Positions 38,458-47,416 of a DNA stretch of 64,000 nt are shown here, in pieces. Under the pieces are notes generated by a model. It was not told the DNA's origin. It made no database searches and was given only the letters and a program-made list of their open reading frames with translations. Source of the stretch: Methylobacterium platani (GTDB lineage: Bacteria; Pseudomonadota; Alphaproteobacteria; Rhizobiales; Beijerinckiaceae). The translations under genes were made by a program, and so were the position numbers. Location of the stretch: contig NZ_LWHQ01000026.1 of NCBI RefSeq assembly GCF_001653715.1, forward strand, positions 1 through 64,000. Direction: 5' to 3'. Each line of letters begins with the position of its first letter. The stretch's first letter is position 1.

Positions 38458-39576
38458 ATGTCCGCCGCTGCCGCCCTCCGCCCCGTCCCGCGTCCCGGTG
38501 TCCTCGCGATCGAGGCCTATGTCCCGGGCAAGAGCGCGGCGCCGGCCGGCGTGAAGCTGCACAAGCTCTCCTCCAACGAGACGCCGCTCGGCCCGAGCCC
38601 CGCGGCGATCGCGGCGATGCAGGAGACGGCGGGGCATCTCGAGCTCTACCCGGACGGCAGCGCCACCCGGCTGCGCCAGGCGATCGCGCAGAAATACGGT
38701 CTCGACCCGGAGCGCATCGTCTGCGGCGCCGGCTCGGACGAGCTGCTGTCGCTCCTGACCTACGCCTATATGGGCCCGGGCGACGAGGGCCTGTACTCGC
38801 AGTACGGCTTCCTGGTCTACCGCATCGCCATCCTGGCGGCGAGCGGCACGCCCGTGGTGGCGCCGGAGCGCGACTGCACCACCGACGTCGACGCCCTGCT
38901 GGCGGCGGTGACGGACAGGACCCGCATCGTCTACCTCGCCAACCCCAACAACCCGACCGGCACCTACCTGCCCTTCGACGAGGTGCGCCGCCTCCATGCC
39001 GGCCTGCCGAAGACCACGCTGCTGGTGCTCGATGCGGCCTATGCCGAGTACGTCCGGCGCAACGACTACGCCGCCGGCCTCGAGCTGGTGGCCGAGTCCG
39101 AGAACGTCGTGATGACCCGCACCTTCTCGAAGGTGTACGGGCTCGCCGCGCTCCGCATCGGCTGGATGGTGGCGCCGGCCGCGATCGCGGATGCCGTCAA
39201 CCGCATCCGCGGCCCGTTCAACCTGGGCGCCGCGGCGATCACCGCCGGCGCCGCCGCGATGGCGGACGACGCCCACATCGCCAAGGCGGTGGCCCACAAC
39301 GACGCATGGCTGCCGAAGGTGACGAAGGCCCTCGAGGGCCTCGGCCTCGCCGTGACGCCGAGCGTCGGCAACTTCGTGCTGATCCACTTCCCCGACGAGG
39401 CCGGCCGCACCGCCGCCGACGCGGACGCCTACCTCACCGCCCGCGGGATGATCCTGCGCCGGGTCGGCGCCTACGGCCTGCCGAACGCGCTGCGCATGAC
39501 CATCGGCACCGCGGAGGCCAACGAGGCGGTGGTGGCGGCGCTGACCGATTTCATGAAGGGCGGCCTGCGTGGCTGA
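38458..39576 (+). CDS. hisC: Histidinol-phosphate / aromatic aminotransferase
   Basis: This 372-aa PLP aminotransferase of the HisC family has the nucleotide/phosphate segments [11 protein letters not shown] and [23 protein letters not shown] and the Schiff-base Lys in [17 protein letters not shown]. Its stop overlaps the start of a prephenate/arogenate dehydrogenase by 8 nt, so it probably works in Tyr/Phe synthesis, where HisC paralogues transaminate prephenate or phenylpyruvates; activity on histidinol phosphate is also possible. ATG at 38458 follows AAGG. Confidence 0.92.
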   Translation: MSAAAALRPVPRPGVLAIEAYVPGKSAAPAGVKLHKLSSNETPLGPSPAAIAAMQETAGHLELYPDGSATRLRQAIAQKYGLDPERIVCGAGSDELLSLLTYAYMGPGDEGLYSQYGFLVYRIAILAASGTPVVAPERDCTTDVDALLAAVTDRTRIVYLANPNNPTGTYLPFDEVRRLHAGLPKTTLLVLDAAYAEYVRRNDYAAGLELVAESENVVMTRTFSKVYGLAALRIGWMVAPAAIADAVNRIRGPFNLGAAAITAGAAAMADDAHIAKAVAHNDAWLPKVTKALEGLGLAVTPSVGNFVLIHFPDEAGRTAADADAYLTARGMILRRVGAYGLPNALRMTIGTAEANEAVVAALTDFMKGGLRG

Positions 39577-40501
39577 GCCGTTCCGGCGCCTGGCGCTCGT
39601 CGGCCTCGGGCTGATCGGCTCCTCCCTCGCCCGGGGTGCCCGGGCGGGCGGGCTCGCGCGCGAGATCGTCGCGATCGACCGCGACGAGGGCGTGATCGGG
39701 CGGGTGCGGGCGCTCGGCCTCGCCGACGAGGCGACGACCGATCTCGCGGCCGGCGTGACGGGCGCCGACCTCGTGATCCTGTGCGTGCCGGTCGGCGCCA
39801 TCGGGGCGGTGGCGGCCGAGATGGCGGGGGCGCTCGCGCCCGGCGCGATCCTGTCCGATGTCGGCTCGGTCAAGGCCGCGGTGGTGGCGGCCGCCGCCCC
39901 CCACCTGCCTCCGGGCGTGAGCTTCGTGCCCGCCCACCCCGTCGCCGGCACCGAGCATTCGGGGCCGGATGCGGGATTCGCCAGCCTGTTCCACGGCCGC
40001 TGGTGCATCCTGACCCCGCCCGAGGGCACCGACCCCGCCGCGGTGGCGCGGGTGCGGGGCTTCTGGGAGGGCCTCGGCTCGGTCGTCGAGACGATGACGC
40101 CGGCCCACCACGACCTCGTGCTGGCGATCACCAGCCACGTGCCGCACCTCATCGCCTACAACATCGTCGGCACCGCGGCCGACCTCGAGACCGTGACCCA
40201 GTCCGAGGTGATCAAGTTCTCGGCCGGCGGCTTTCGCGACTTCACCCGCATCGCCGCCTCCGACCCGACGATGTGGCGCGACATCTTCCTCACCAACAAG
40301 GAGGCGGTGCTGGAGATGCTCGGCCGCTTCAACGAGGACCTGGCGGCGCTCGCCCGCGCCATCCGCTGGGACGACGGCGAGGCCCTGCACGCCCTGTTCA
40401 CCCGCACCCGGGCGATCCGCCGCGGCATCGTCGCCATGGGGCAGGAGACCGCCGAGCCGGATTTCGGCCGCCGCGGCGGCGGACCGAAGGCGGCGGAGTG
40501 A
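39569..40501 (+). CDS. tyrC: Prephenate/arogenate (cyclohexadienyl) dehydrogenase
   Basis: TyrC oxidatively decarboxylates prephenate or arogenate toward tyrosine, in the cytoplasm. The 310-aa protein begins with an NAD(P) Rossmann motif ([12 protein letters not shown]), has SDVGSVK and the catalytic-region [13 protein letters not shown], then a helical C-terminal dimer domain. The GTG at 39569 has AAGGGCGG upstream and overlaps hisC by 8 nt, implying coupling. No ACT domain is present, so feedback control by tyrosine is probably weak or direct at the active site. Confidence 0.93.
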   Translation: MAEPFRRLALVGLGLIGSSLARGARAGGLAREIVAIDRDEGVIGRVRALGLADEATTDLAAGVTGADLVILCVPVGAIGAVAAEMAGALAPGAILSDVGSVKAAVVAAAAPHLPPGVSFVPAHPVAGTEHSGPDAGFASLFHGRWCILTPPEGTDPAAVARVRGFWEGLGSVVETMTPAHHDLVLAITSHVPHLIAYNIVGTAADLETVTQSEVIKFSAGGFRDFTRIAASDPTMWRDIFLTNKEAVLEMLGRFNEDLAALARAIRWDDGEALHALFTRTRAIRRGIVAMGQETAEPDFGRRGGGPKAAE

Positions 40502-40608
40502 GCCGCGCGCGGAACCGTTCCACGCTTCGAGCTTTGCCATAAGCGTTGCCGTTTCGCCGTCTTCGTCGGATACTCCCGGCGAGGCGGCGTGGCGAGATTC
40601 GTGGTGTG

Positions 40609-41820
40609 GTGACCGTGTCCCTTCGATCGAACTGGATCCGCGGTAAATGGGCTCGGGGGCTGGCGGTCGCCCTCATCGGGGCGCAGGCCGCGGCCTGCGC
40701 GTCGCTGCCGCGCACGCCCTACACGGCGGCGGAAGCCGCCGCCGCCACCGTGCCGGGCCAGGAGCCCGACGTGCGGTTCTGGGCCGACGGCTCGGCCCGC
40801 AGCTTCGCGGCGGTCGCCGACCAGGTGAAGGGCTCGCGCGAGCCCTTCAGCTACCTCGCCCTCTCGGGCGGCGGCGGCGACGGGGCCTACGGCGCCGGCG
40901 TGCTCAACGGCTGGAGCCAGACCGGGCGGCGCCCGACCTTCACCATGGTCTCGGGCGTCTCGACGGGCGCGCTGATCGCGCCCTTCGCCTTCCTGGGCCC
41001 CGCCTATGACGGCTACCTGCGCGAGATCTACACCAGCGGCGAGGCCGCGACCCTGGTGCGCTCGCCCAACCCCCTCAACGTGCTGACCGGCGACGGCCTG
41101 TTCGGCGACGCGCGCCTGCGCGACCTCGTCGGGCGCTACGTCACGCCGGACCTGCTGGCGGCGGTGGCCGAGGAGCACCGCAAGGGGCGCCGCCTCCTCG
41201 TCGTCACCACCAACCTCGATTCGCAGCGCGCCGTGATCTGGGACATGGGCGCCATCGCGGCGAGCGGCCAGCCCAACGCCCGCGACCTGTTCCGCGACGT
41301 GCTGACCGCCTCGGCGAGCGTGCCGGCGGTCTTCCCGCCGATGCTGATCGACGCCCAGGCCGGCAACCACGCCTTCCAGGAGATGCACGTCGACGGCTCG
41401 GTGGTGACCCCGGTCTTCACCCTGCCCGAGGCGTTCCTGACCCAGGACGGGCGCATCGCCGCGAGCCGCGGCAAGCCCAACATCTACGTCATCATCAACG
41501 GCCGGATCGAGCCGAGCTTCGACCTCGTTCCGAACGGCACCCTGCCGATCGCGGTGCGCTCGCTCTCGACCGTCGGGCGCTCCCGCGCCCGCGCGACGCT
41601 CGCCAGCACCTACGCCTTCGCCCGCCGCAACGGCATGGGCTTCAACCTGACCTATATCGACCGGCGCATCCCCGAGGTCCCGGCCTCGCAGGGCTTCGAC
41701 ACCGCCTACATGCGCAAGCTCTACGACGACGGCTTCGAGAAGGGCAGCAGCGGAGCCGTGTGGCAGACCGGCCTGCCGCGCGACGGCGAGCCGGCGGTGC
41801 CGGCGCTGGCCCTGCGCTGA
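40609..41820 (+). CDS. Patatin-like phospholipase, predicted lipoprotein
   Basis: This approximately 403-aa protein starts with a lipoprotein-type signal ending in AQAAACAS (lipobox Cys near residue 26). The patatin domain (about 80-320) has the oxyanion glycine motif GGGGDGAYGAG, the nucleophile elbow GVSTGA (Ser) and the catalytic Asp in HVDGSV, so an active Ser-Asp lipid acyl hydrolase is expected at the cell envelope. The start is uncertain: three GTGs (40606, 40609, 40615) lie in a row with only a weak SD. The SDR gene follows after 19 nt. Confidence 0.88.
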   Translation: MTVSLRSNWIRGKWARGLAVALIGAQAAACASLPRTPYTAAEAAAATVPGQEPDVRFWADGSARSFAAVADQVKGSREPFSYLALSGGGGDGAYGAGVLNGWSQTGRRPTFTMVSGVSTGALIAPFAFLGPAYDGYLREIYTSGEAATLVRSPNPLNVLTGDGLFGDARLRDLVGRYVTPDLLAAVAEEHRKGRRLLVVTTNLDSQRAVIWDMGAIAASGQPNARDLFRDVLTASASVPAVFPPMLIDAQAGNHAFQEMHVDGSVVTPVFTLPEAFLTQDGRIAASRGKPNIYVIINGRIEPSFDLVPNGTLPIAVRSLSTVGRSRARATLASTYAFARRNGMGFNLTYIDRRIPEVPASQGFDTAYMRKLYDDGFEKGSSGAVWQTGLPRDGEPAVPALALR

Positions 41821-41839
41821 CGAGGACGAGGGGAACACC

Positions 41840-42568
41840 GTGGCAGGGGAACTGGACGGCAAGGTCGCGGCGGTCACCGGCGCGGCCTCGGGGATCGGGC
41901 TCGCCAGCGCCGAGGCGATGCTGGCGGCGGGCGCGCGGGTCGTGCTGGTCGACCGGGACGAGGCGGCGCTCGCCGCCCTGTGCGGGAAGCACGGCGCGGC
42001 GGCGATCCCGCTTGCCCTCGATCTCCTCGATCCGGCCGCCTGCGCCGGCCTCGCGCCGCGGATCCTCGAGGCGGCGGGCCGGCTCGACATCCTGCACGCC
42101 AATGCCGGGACTTACGTCGGCGGCGACCTCGTCGATGCGGACAGCACCGCGATCGACCGGATGCTGAACCTCAACGTCAACGTCGTGATGAAGAACGTGC
42201 ACGACGTGCTGCCGCACATGATCGCGCAGGGCTCCGGCGACATTATCGTGACGAGCTCGCTCGCCGCGCATTACCCGACGCCGTGGGAGCCGGTCTACGC
42301 CTCGTCGAAATGGGCGATCAACTGCTTCGTCCAGACGGTGCGGCGGCAGGTGTTCAAGCACGGCATCCGGGTCGGGGCGATCTCGCCCGGCCCGGTCGTC
42401 ACCGCGCTGCTGGCCGACTGGCCGGCCGACAAGCTGGCGGACGCCCGCGCCTCCGGCAGCCTGCTCGAGCCCGAGGAAGTGGCCGGCGTGGTGATGTTCA
42501 TGCTGACGCGCCCGCGCGGCATGACCATCCGCGACGTGGTGATGATGCCGACGAACTTCGATCTGTAG
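41840..42568 (+). CDS. Short-chain dehydrogenase/reductase
   Basis: The 242-aa classical SDR has the cofactor motif TGAASGIG (about 14-21), an Asp after beta-2 (VLVDRD), favouring NAD, the NAG motif and the active-site Ser with Tyr-x3-Lys (VYASSKW, about 155). The fold resembles ribitol/xylitol-type polyol dehydrogenases, but substrate cannot be fixed. GTG at 41840 follows GAGGGG. It lies 19 nt after the patatin gene and is probably co-transcribed. Confidence 0.87.
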   Translation: MAGELDGKVAAVTGAASGIGLASAEAMLAAGARVVLVDRDEAALAALCGKHGAAAIPLALDLLDPAACAGLAPRILEAAGRLDILHANAGTYVGGDLVDADSTAIDRMLNLNVNVVMKNVHDVLPHMIAQGSGDIIVTSSLAAHYPTPWEPVYASSKWAINCFVQTVRRQVFKHGIRVGAISPGPVVTALLADWPADKLADARASGSLLEPEEVAGVVMFMLTRPRGMTIRDVVMMPTNFDL

Positions 42569-42667
42569 CGCTGCCCCGGTCTCGCCCGTCATCCCGGTTC
42601 CGCGCGGCGGAACCCGGGACGGCGCCGGCAGTCGCGAGCGCCCGCCCCGACCGAACGGAGATCCGGC

Positions 42668-43147
42668 CTACTCCCCCGACCCGTACCAGGTGAAGTGCTT
42701 CTTGATCGGCTCGATCACGTCCCAGGTGCCGGAGAAGCCCTTCGGGGTCACGAAGGCGTCGCCGGCCCGGTAGGTCTTCGAGGCGCCCTCGGCATCGGTG
42801 ACGACCACCACGCCCTCGAGGATCTGGATGAACTCGGCCCGGCCGAAATCGATGCGGAACTTGCCGATCTCGCAGGTCCAGATGCCGGCGGCGAACAGGT
42901 TGTCCGGGCTCATGTAGATGTAGGTCGCGGTCTGGACCGGGTTGCCCGAGAGGATCTGCGCCCGCGGCCAGCGATAGGGCTCGGCCGGGGGTTGCACTGC
43001 CGGGAAGTCGACGGTGCTCTCCACCGGCCCGTCGAGCAGGGGCGGCGGCGAGCGGTGCAGGAACGGCACCATGCGCAGCAGGGGCACGGCCCCCAGATAG
43101 GCCAGGATCGGCCCCGACGTGGTGATGAGCTGCTTGACGATCGCCAT
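42668..43147 (-). CDS. Cupin domain protein
   Basis: This 159-aa protein has an N-terminal hydrophobic segment (about 8-27) and a C-terminal small cupin barrel (about 70-155) with FGRAEFIQILEGVVVVTDAEG and AGDAFVTPKGFSGTWDV, like the Cupin_3 (ethanolamine-utilisation/(S)-ureidoglycine type) family. It lacks the full His-rich metal motif. Function unknown. ATG at 43147 has GGAAGGGG upstream. Confidence 0.75.
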   Translation of the reverse strand: MAIVKQLITTSGPILAYLGAVPLLRMVPFLHRSPPPLLDGPVESTVDFPAVQPPAEPYRWPRAQILSGNPVQTATYIYMSPDNLFAAGIWTCEIGKFRIDFGRAEFIQILEGVVVVTDAEGASKTYRAGDAFVTPKGFSGTWDVIEPIKKHFTWYGSGE

Positions 43148-43445
43148 GACGTCCCCTTCCCGGCGGCGCTCGCATCGGCGGAGGCGGCCCGTTCGCTGTG
43201 GGGTCCATACAGGCCCGCACGACGTTAACGGCGGCCTGAACCGTCCCGTCGAATGCGCGGCATCGCGGCGGCGGCCCCCGGGACGGTTAAGGAATCCGTG
43301 CCCGGACCGCCGAGACCTCGAGACGTGGCCATGCGGTACGGGGTCGCCCGTCAAAACCCTGCGAGGAGCGGGCACGGCGCCCGCCCGCCCCTTGGCGGCC
43401 GCGGGCCGGCGGGCTTAGATCCCGCTGCGGCGTGAGGTTGAAGTC

Positions 43446-44015
43446 ATGGGTGTTGTCTCGTCCCGGTTGCGGCGCGTCGCCCATGATCTCGTCCGCGGCC
43501 TGGTGCTGGCCGCCTGGCTGTGCGGCGCCGCCCTCGCCGGCCCCCTCGCCTGGCCCGCCGGGCACGGCCTCGTCGACCAGACCGGCGCCGCCTGGGACGA
43601 GGCGCGCTTCGCCGGCCGGCTGCGCCTCGTCTATTTCGGCTACACGCGCTGCCCGGACCTCTGCCCGACCGCGCTGATGACGATGACCCAGGCCCTCGAC
43701 GAGCTGCCTCCGGACCTGCTCGCCCGGCTGGTGCCGGTGCTCGTCGCCGCCGATCCGGAGCGCGACGGTCCGGCGGTGCTCGCCCGCTACCTCGATACCT
43801 TCCACCCGGCGATCGTGGCGATGACCGGGCCGGTCGCGGTCATCGACCGTCTCGCCGCCGCCTATGCGGCCCCGATCCGGCGCCACGACGGGGTCGTCGA
43901 CCACCCGGCCGACCTGTTCCTCGTCGGCCCGGCCGGGACCCTGCTCGCCCGGCTGCCGAACGCGATTCCCCCGGACGCCCTCGCGGGGATCCTGCGGGCC
44001 GCGCTCGCGCGGTAG
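43446..44015 (+). CDS. SCO1/SenC family copper chaperone-like protein
   Basis: Sco proteins assist CuA assembly in cytochrome oxidase or act as periplasmic thiol reductases. The 189-aa product has an N-terminal membrane helix/signal (about 18-35) and a thioredoxin-like fold with the copper/thiol motif CPDLCP (about 76-81) and the third ligand His in VVDHPADLFLV (about 158). All three copper ligands are present. It lies 177 bp upstream of the Rieske gene on the same strand. Confidence 0.9.
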   Translation: MGVVSSRLRRVAHDLVRGLVLAAWLCGAALAGPLAWPAGHGLVDQTGAAWDEARFAGRLRLVYFGYTRCPDLCPTALMTMTQALDELPPDLLARLVPVLVAADPERDGPAVLARYLDTFHPAIVAMTGPVAVIDRLAAAYAAPIRRHDGVVDHPADLFLVGPAGTLLARLPNAIPPDALAGILRAALAR

Positions 44016-44192
44016 AGGCTCGCGCGCGCCTGCCGCATCGCACAGTCGACTGCTGCATCGCACCAAGCAGAGGCCCGGTCAGGAAAGCGTGAGGCGCCGT
44101 CTCTGCTGCACGAAGCGGGTTGACGCGACCGGCGTCTCGGCTACTCATATAGAAAATCATAAGAACAAAGACCGTTTCCACCGGGAGGAACG

Positions 44193-44774
44193 ATGGATCG
44201 CGGAGAACGGCGCGCGCGGAGGCTCGAGCATGGGCTCGACCGGCGCAGCGTGGTGATGGGGGCCGTCGCCTGTTGCGCGGCGGGGGGCGTCGCCTGGGCG
44301 GGGCCGGAGGACGCCCTGCCGCAGAAGGGCGACCGGCTGGTGCTCGGCGACGGGGCGAAGGCGGGGCAGCCCATCCTCCTCGACGACCTGCCGGTCGGCG
44401 GCGACCTCGTCGAGGCGGTGGCGGTCGATCCCCAGGGGGTCAGGCGCGAGAGCTCGCGCTTCGCCAAGATCCTCCTGGTGCGGGTCGCGCCCGATCAGGT
44501 CGCCGAGGACCAGCGCGCCCACGCGGTCGACGGCGTGGTGGCGCTCTCGGCCATCTGCACCCACCAGGGCTGCACCATCTCCGGCTGGAGCCACGACACG
44601 AAGCGCCTGAGCTGCTTCTGCCACCATTCCGAGTTCCTGCCCGCCGAGGGCGGACGGGTGGCGAAGGGGCCGGCGCGCAAGCGCCTGCCGGTGCTGCCGC
44701 TGGCCAAGGGCGAGGGCGGCGCGCTGATGGTGGCCGGCGGCTTCCTCGGGAAGCCCGGGCCGGGACCCGCCTGA
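44193..44774 (+). CDS. Rieske [2Fe-2S] protein, predicted exported
   Basis: This 193-aa protein has a twin-arginine-like N-terminus (DRRSVVMGAVACCAAGG, about 16-33) and a C-terminal Rieske domain with both cluster boxes: CTHQGC (about 125-130) and CFCHHSEF (about 145-152). It is not a bc1 Rieske subunit, whose companion cytochrome genes are absent. It precedes a PQQ dehydrogenase by 189 bp, so it may pass electrons from it. SD GGGAGGAA precedes the ATG. An AT-rich promoter-like block (TTGACG at 44119, TATAGA at 44147) lies upstream, with non-ideal spacing. Confidence 0.88.
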   Translation: MDRGERRARRLEHGLDRRSVVMGAVACCAAGGVAWAGPEDALPQKGDRLVLGDGAKAGQPILLDDLPVGGDLVEAVAVDPQGVRRESSRFAKILLVRVAPDQVAEDQRAHAVDGVVALSAICTHQGCTISGWSHDTKRLSCFCHHSEFLPAEGGRVAKGPARKRLPVLPLAKGEGGALMVAGGFLGKPGPGPA

Positions 44775-44963
44775 CGGGGCCACGCGAGACGGCGGCGCGT
44801 CCGCGCTCCGCCGTCCGGCATGACGGAAGAGCGGCGGCGCGACCGCGCCGCCTGCGATGACCGAGAGCCGCGCAGCAACGACGCGGGTCCGGACGAACGA
44901 ACACCAGGGTCTGAGGAAACGTCGGGCCGGCCCGCGCCTGCCCCCGCCTGTGAGGAGAGCAGC

Positions 44964-46781
44964 ATGTCACGTCTCGTTCGCGCCAGGGGCTGGCTCGCCG
45001 CGGTCGCGCCCTGTGCGGTGGCCCTCGCGCTCGCCGCCGCGCCGGCCCGGGCCGGTGAAGCCGGGACCAAGCAGGCCGGCAAGGTCGATTACACGCCGGT
45101 CACCGACCAGCGGCTCGCCAATCCCGAGCCGGAGAACTGGCTGCAATACCGGGGCAACTACCAGAGCTGGGGCTATTCCCCCCTCGACCAGATCACCGCG
45201 AAGAACGTCACCAAGCTCGTCCCGGCCTGGAGCCTGTCGACCGGCGTGAGCGAGGGCCACCAGGCTCCGCCGATCGTCAACAACGGCGTGATGTTCGTCA
45301 CCACGCCGCAGGCCCAGGTGATGGCGATCAACGCCCGCACCGGCGAGATCCTGTGGCGCTACCAGAAGGAGCTGCCGCCGGAGCTGTCGCAGCTGCACCC
45401 GACCAACCGCGGCGTCGGCCTCTACGGCGACAGCGTCTTCATGACCACCACCGATTCCTGCGTCGTCGCGCTCGGCGCCATGACCGGCAAGGTGAAGTGG
45501 GAGAAGTGCGTCGCCCCCTGGCAGGACGGCTACTACATGACGCTCTCGCCGCTGGTGGCGAAGGGCAAGGTCGTGGTCGGCGTCTCCGGCGGCGAGTACG
45601 GCGTGCGCGGCTTCATCACCGCGCTCGATGCCGAGACCGGCAACGAGGCCTGGAAGACCTACACGGTGGCCGGCCCCGGCGACCCGGCGGCCGACACCTG
45701 GAAGGGCGACGCCTGGAAGACCGGCGGCGGCTCGGTCTGGATCCAGGGCAGCTACGACCCCTCCGCGAACCTCGCCTATTTCGGCACCGGCAACGGCGGC
45801 CCGTGGACGCCCGACGCGCGGCCGGGCGACAACCTCTACACCTCGTCGGTCGTGGCGCTCGACCTCGACAGCGGCAAGATCAAGGGCCACCACCAGTACC
45901 ACTGGAACGACGCCTGGGACTGGGACGAGGTCTCGGCCCCCGTCCTCATCGACATCGAGCGCGACGGCAAGAAGATCCCGGCAGCGATCCATGCCGGCCG
46001 CAACGGCTATCTCTGGACGCTCGAGCGCAGCAAGGACGGTCCGCTCAGCTTCGTCGACGGCAAACCGTTCGTCTACCAGAACGTCTTCTCGTCACTCGAC
46101 CCGAAGACCGGCCGGCCCGCTTACGACCAGTCCAAGATCCCGGGCATCAACCGGCGTGCCGCGTTCTGCCCCGGCCTGTGGGGCGGCAAGGACTGGCCGC
46201 CGGAGGCCTACAACCCGAAGACCGGGCTGTTCTACATCCCGTCGAACGACAACCTGTGCTCGGAGCTGGCCGGCGCCCAGGCCGGCACGCGCAAGCCGGG
46301 TGAACTCTATATCGGCATCCCGATCGACGAGGTGCTGAACTCGCTGCGCCTGCGCGACGGCGTCGACAAGTCGAAGCCGTTCGCCATCGGGGCGATCCAG
46401 GCCTGGGATCCGAAGACCGGCAAGAAGGCCTGGCAGCACGACTTCCAGGATTCGGCGAACTGGGGGCCGCTCTTGACCACCGGCAGCGGGCTGATCTTCG
46501 CCGGCGGCACCAGCGACCGGAAGTTCCGGGCGCTGGACGGCACCACCGGCAAGGTGCTGTGGGAGACCCGGCTCAATTCCGGCGTCACCGGCGTGCCGTC
46601 GAGCTACATGGTCGACGGGGTCCAGTACGTCGCGGTCCAGGCCGGCTGGGGCGTCGATGCCGAGCGCATGCTGACCGGCATCAACGCGCTCATCCCGGAG
46701 GAGCGCCGGGTCAGCGTCCTGCCGCAGGGCGGGGTGATCTGGGTGTTCCGGGTCATGGGCGAGGAGGCGGCGGCCCGATGA
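44964..46781 (+). CDS. PQQ-dependent alcohol dehydrogenase (quinoprotein), atypical
   Basis: This 605-aa periplasmic quinoprotein has a signal peptide (cleavage after APARA, about residue 30) and an eight-bladed propeller with W-motif repeats (AKTGEILWRYQ-like, DAETGNEAW, GTTGKVLWE). It belongs to the methanol/ethanol dehydrogenase family. The usual vicinal Cys-Cys before NRGxA is absent (LHPTNRGVGLYG, about 147). The catalytic Asp region reads DWD (Asp319, Asp321); the second acidic residue matches the DYD-type signature of lanthanide-using enzymes such as XoxF, whereas calcium enzymes have a non-acidic residue. No fused cytochrome is present. Its stop overlaps the next gene (ATGA). Confidence 0.9.
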   Translation: MSRLVRARGWLAAVAPCAVALALAAAPARAGEAGTKQAGKVDYTPVTDQRLANPEPENWLQYRGNYQSWGYSPLDQITAKNVTKLVPAWSLSTGVSEGHQAPPIVNNGVMFVTTPQAQVMAINARTGEILWRYQKELPPELSQLHPTNRGVGLYGDSVFMTTTDSCVVALGAMTGKVKWEKCVAPWQDGYYMTLSPLVAKGKVVVGVSGGEYGVRGFITALDAETGNEAWKTYTVAGPGDPAADTWKGDAWKTGGGSVWIQGSYDPSANLAYFGTGNGGPWTPDARPGDNLYTSSVVALDLDSGKIKGHHQYHWNDAWDWDEVSAPVLIDIERDGKKIPAAIHAGRNGYLWTLERSKDGPLSFVDGKPFVYQNVFSSLDPKTGRPAYDQSKIPGINRRAAFCPGLWGGKDWPPEAYNPKTGLFYIPSNDNLCSELAGAQAGTRKPGELYIGIPIDEVLNSLRLRDGVDKSKPFAIGAIQAWDPKTGKKAWQHDFQDSANWGPLLTTGSGLIFAGGTSDRKFRALDGTTGKVLWETRLNSGVTGVPSSYMVDGVQYVAVQAGWGVDAERMLTGINALIPEERRVSVLPQGGVIWVFRVMGEEAAAR

Positions 46782-47308
46782 GGCCCCGCCCGACGGCCCT
46801 CGGGACGGTCCTCGGGACGGTCCTCGGGGTCGCCGCCCTCGCGGCGGCGACCCTGCCCGGACCGGCCCGCGCGCAAGCGCAGGAACAAGGTCGCGCGCAA
46901 GCGCAGGAGGGGGTGCAGCCCCCCCTCCCCGCGCAAGCCGACGCCCTCGTCGCCTACGTGACGAAGGCCATCAACGACCACGACATCGCCGCCTTCGAGC
47001 GGCTGGTGAACTGGTCCGGCACCCGGGCGCAGCGGAAGCGCCTGACCCTCTACCAGATCCGCTCCGGCTTCGGCCGGCCGATCCGGCAGGCGAGCCTGGA
47101 GCCGATGCCGGAGGACGGCTTGGCGGATGCCACGTCCCGCGGCACCCTGAAGGCCAACATGCCGGTGACGGAGCGCCTGCGGGTAGTGTTCGACGAGCCG
47201 CCGGTGGAGGGCGACGCTCCCCCCACCAGCGTGTTCCTGGTCGGCCGCGAGGCCGGCGCCTACCGGATCGCCCTCCTGGTTCCGACCGGGCCGCCGCGCG
47301 GCAAATGA
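46778..47308 (+). CDS. Exported hypothetical protein linked to the PQQ dehydrogenase
   Basis: This 176-aa protein has a signal peptide (about 1-33) followed by a Gln/Ala-rich linker. The globular part (about 50-170) begins with ALVAYVTKAINDHDIAAFERLV and ends in a beta-rich segment (SVFLVGREAGAYRIALLVPTG). I recognise no family. Its ATG overlaps the PQQ dehydrogenase stop by 4 nt, so it is translationally coupled and may be an accessory or electron-transfer partner. Confidence 0.75.
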   Translation: MRPRPTALGTVLGTVLGVAALAAATLPGPARAQAQEQGRAQAQEGVQPPLPAQADALVAYVTKAINDHDIAAFERLVNWSGTRAQRKRLTLYQIRSGFGRPIRQASLEPMPEDGLADATSRGTLKANMPVTERLRVVFDEPPVEGDAPPTSVFLVGREAGAYRIALLVPTGPPRGK

Positions 47309-47416
47309 TCCGGGAAGGACCGATCGAGCGCGAGAGAGCGCGCGCACACGCTTGACCGCGGACCTCCGGGCGGCGCAAGCGTACGGAAATATAGTTCCAC
47401 ACCGGAGGACTCACCG

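Noticed and set aside
44119..44152. Promoter for the Rieske-PQQ genes (TTGACG and TATAGA)
   Set aside because: The hexamers are 22 bp apart, which is outside the usual 16-18 bp; it is noted only in the gene entry.
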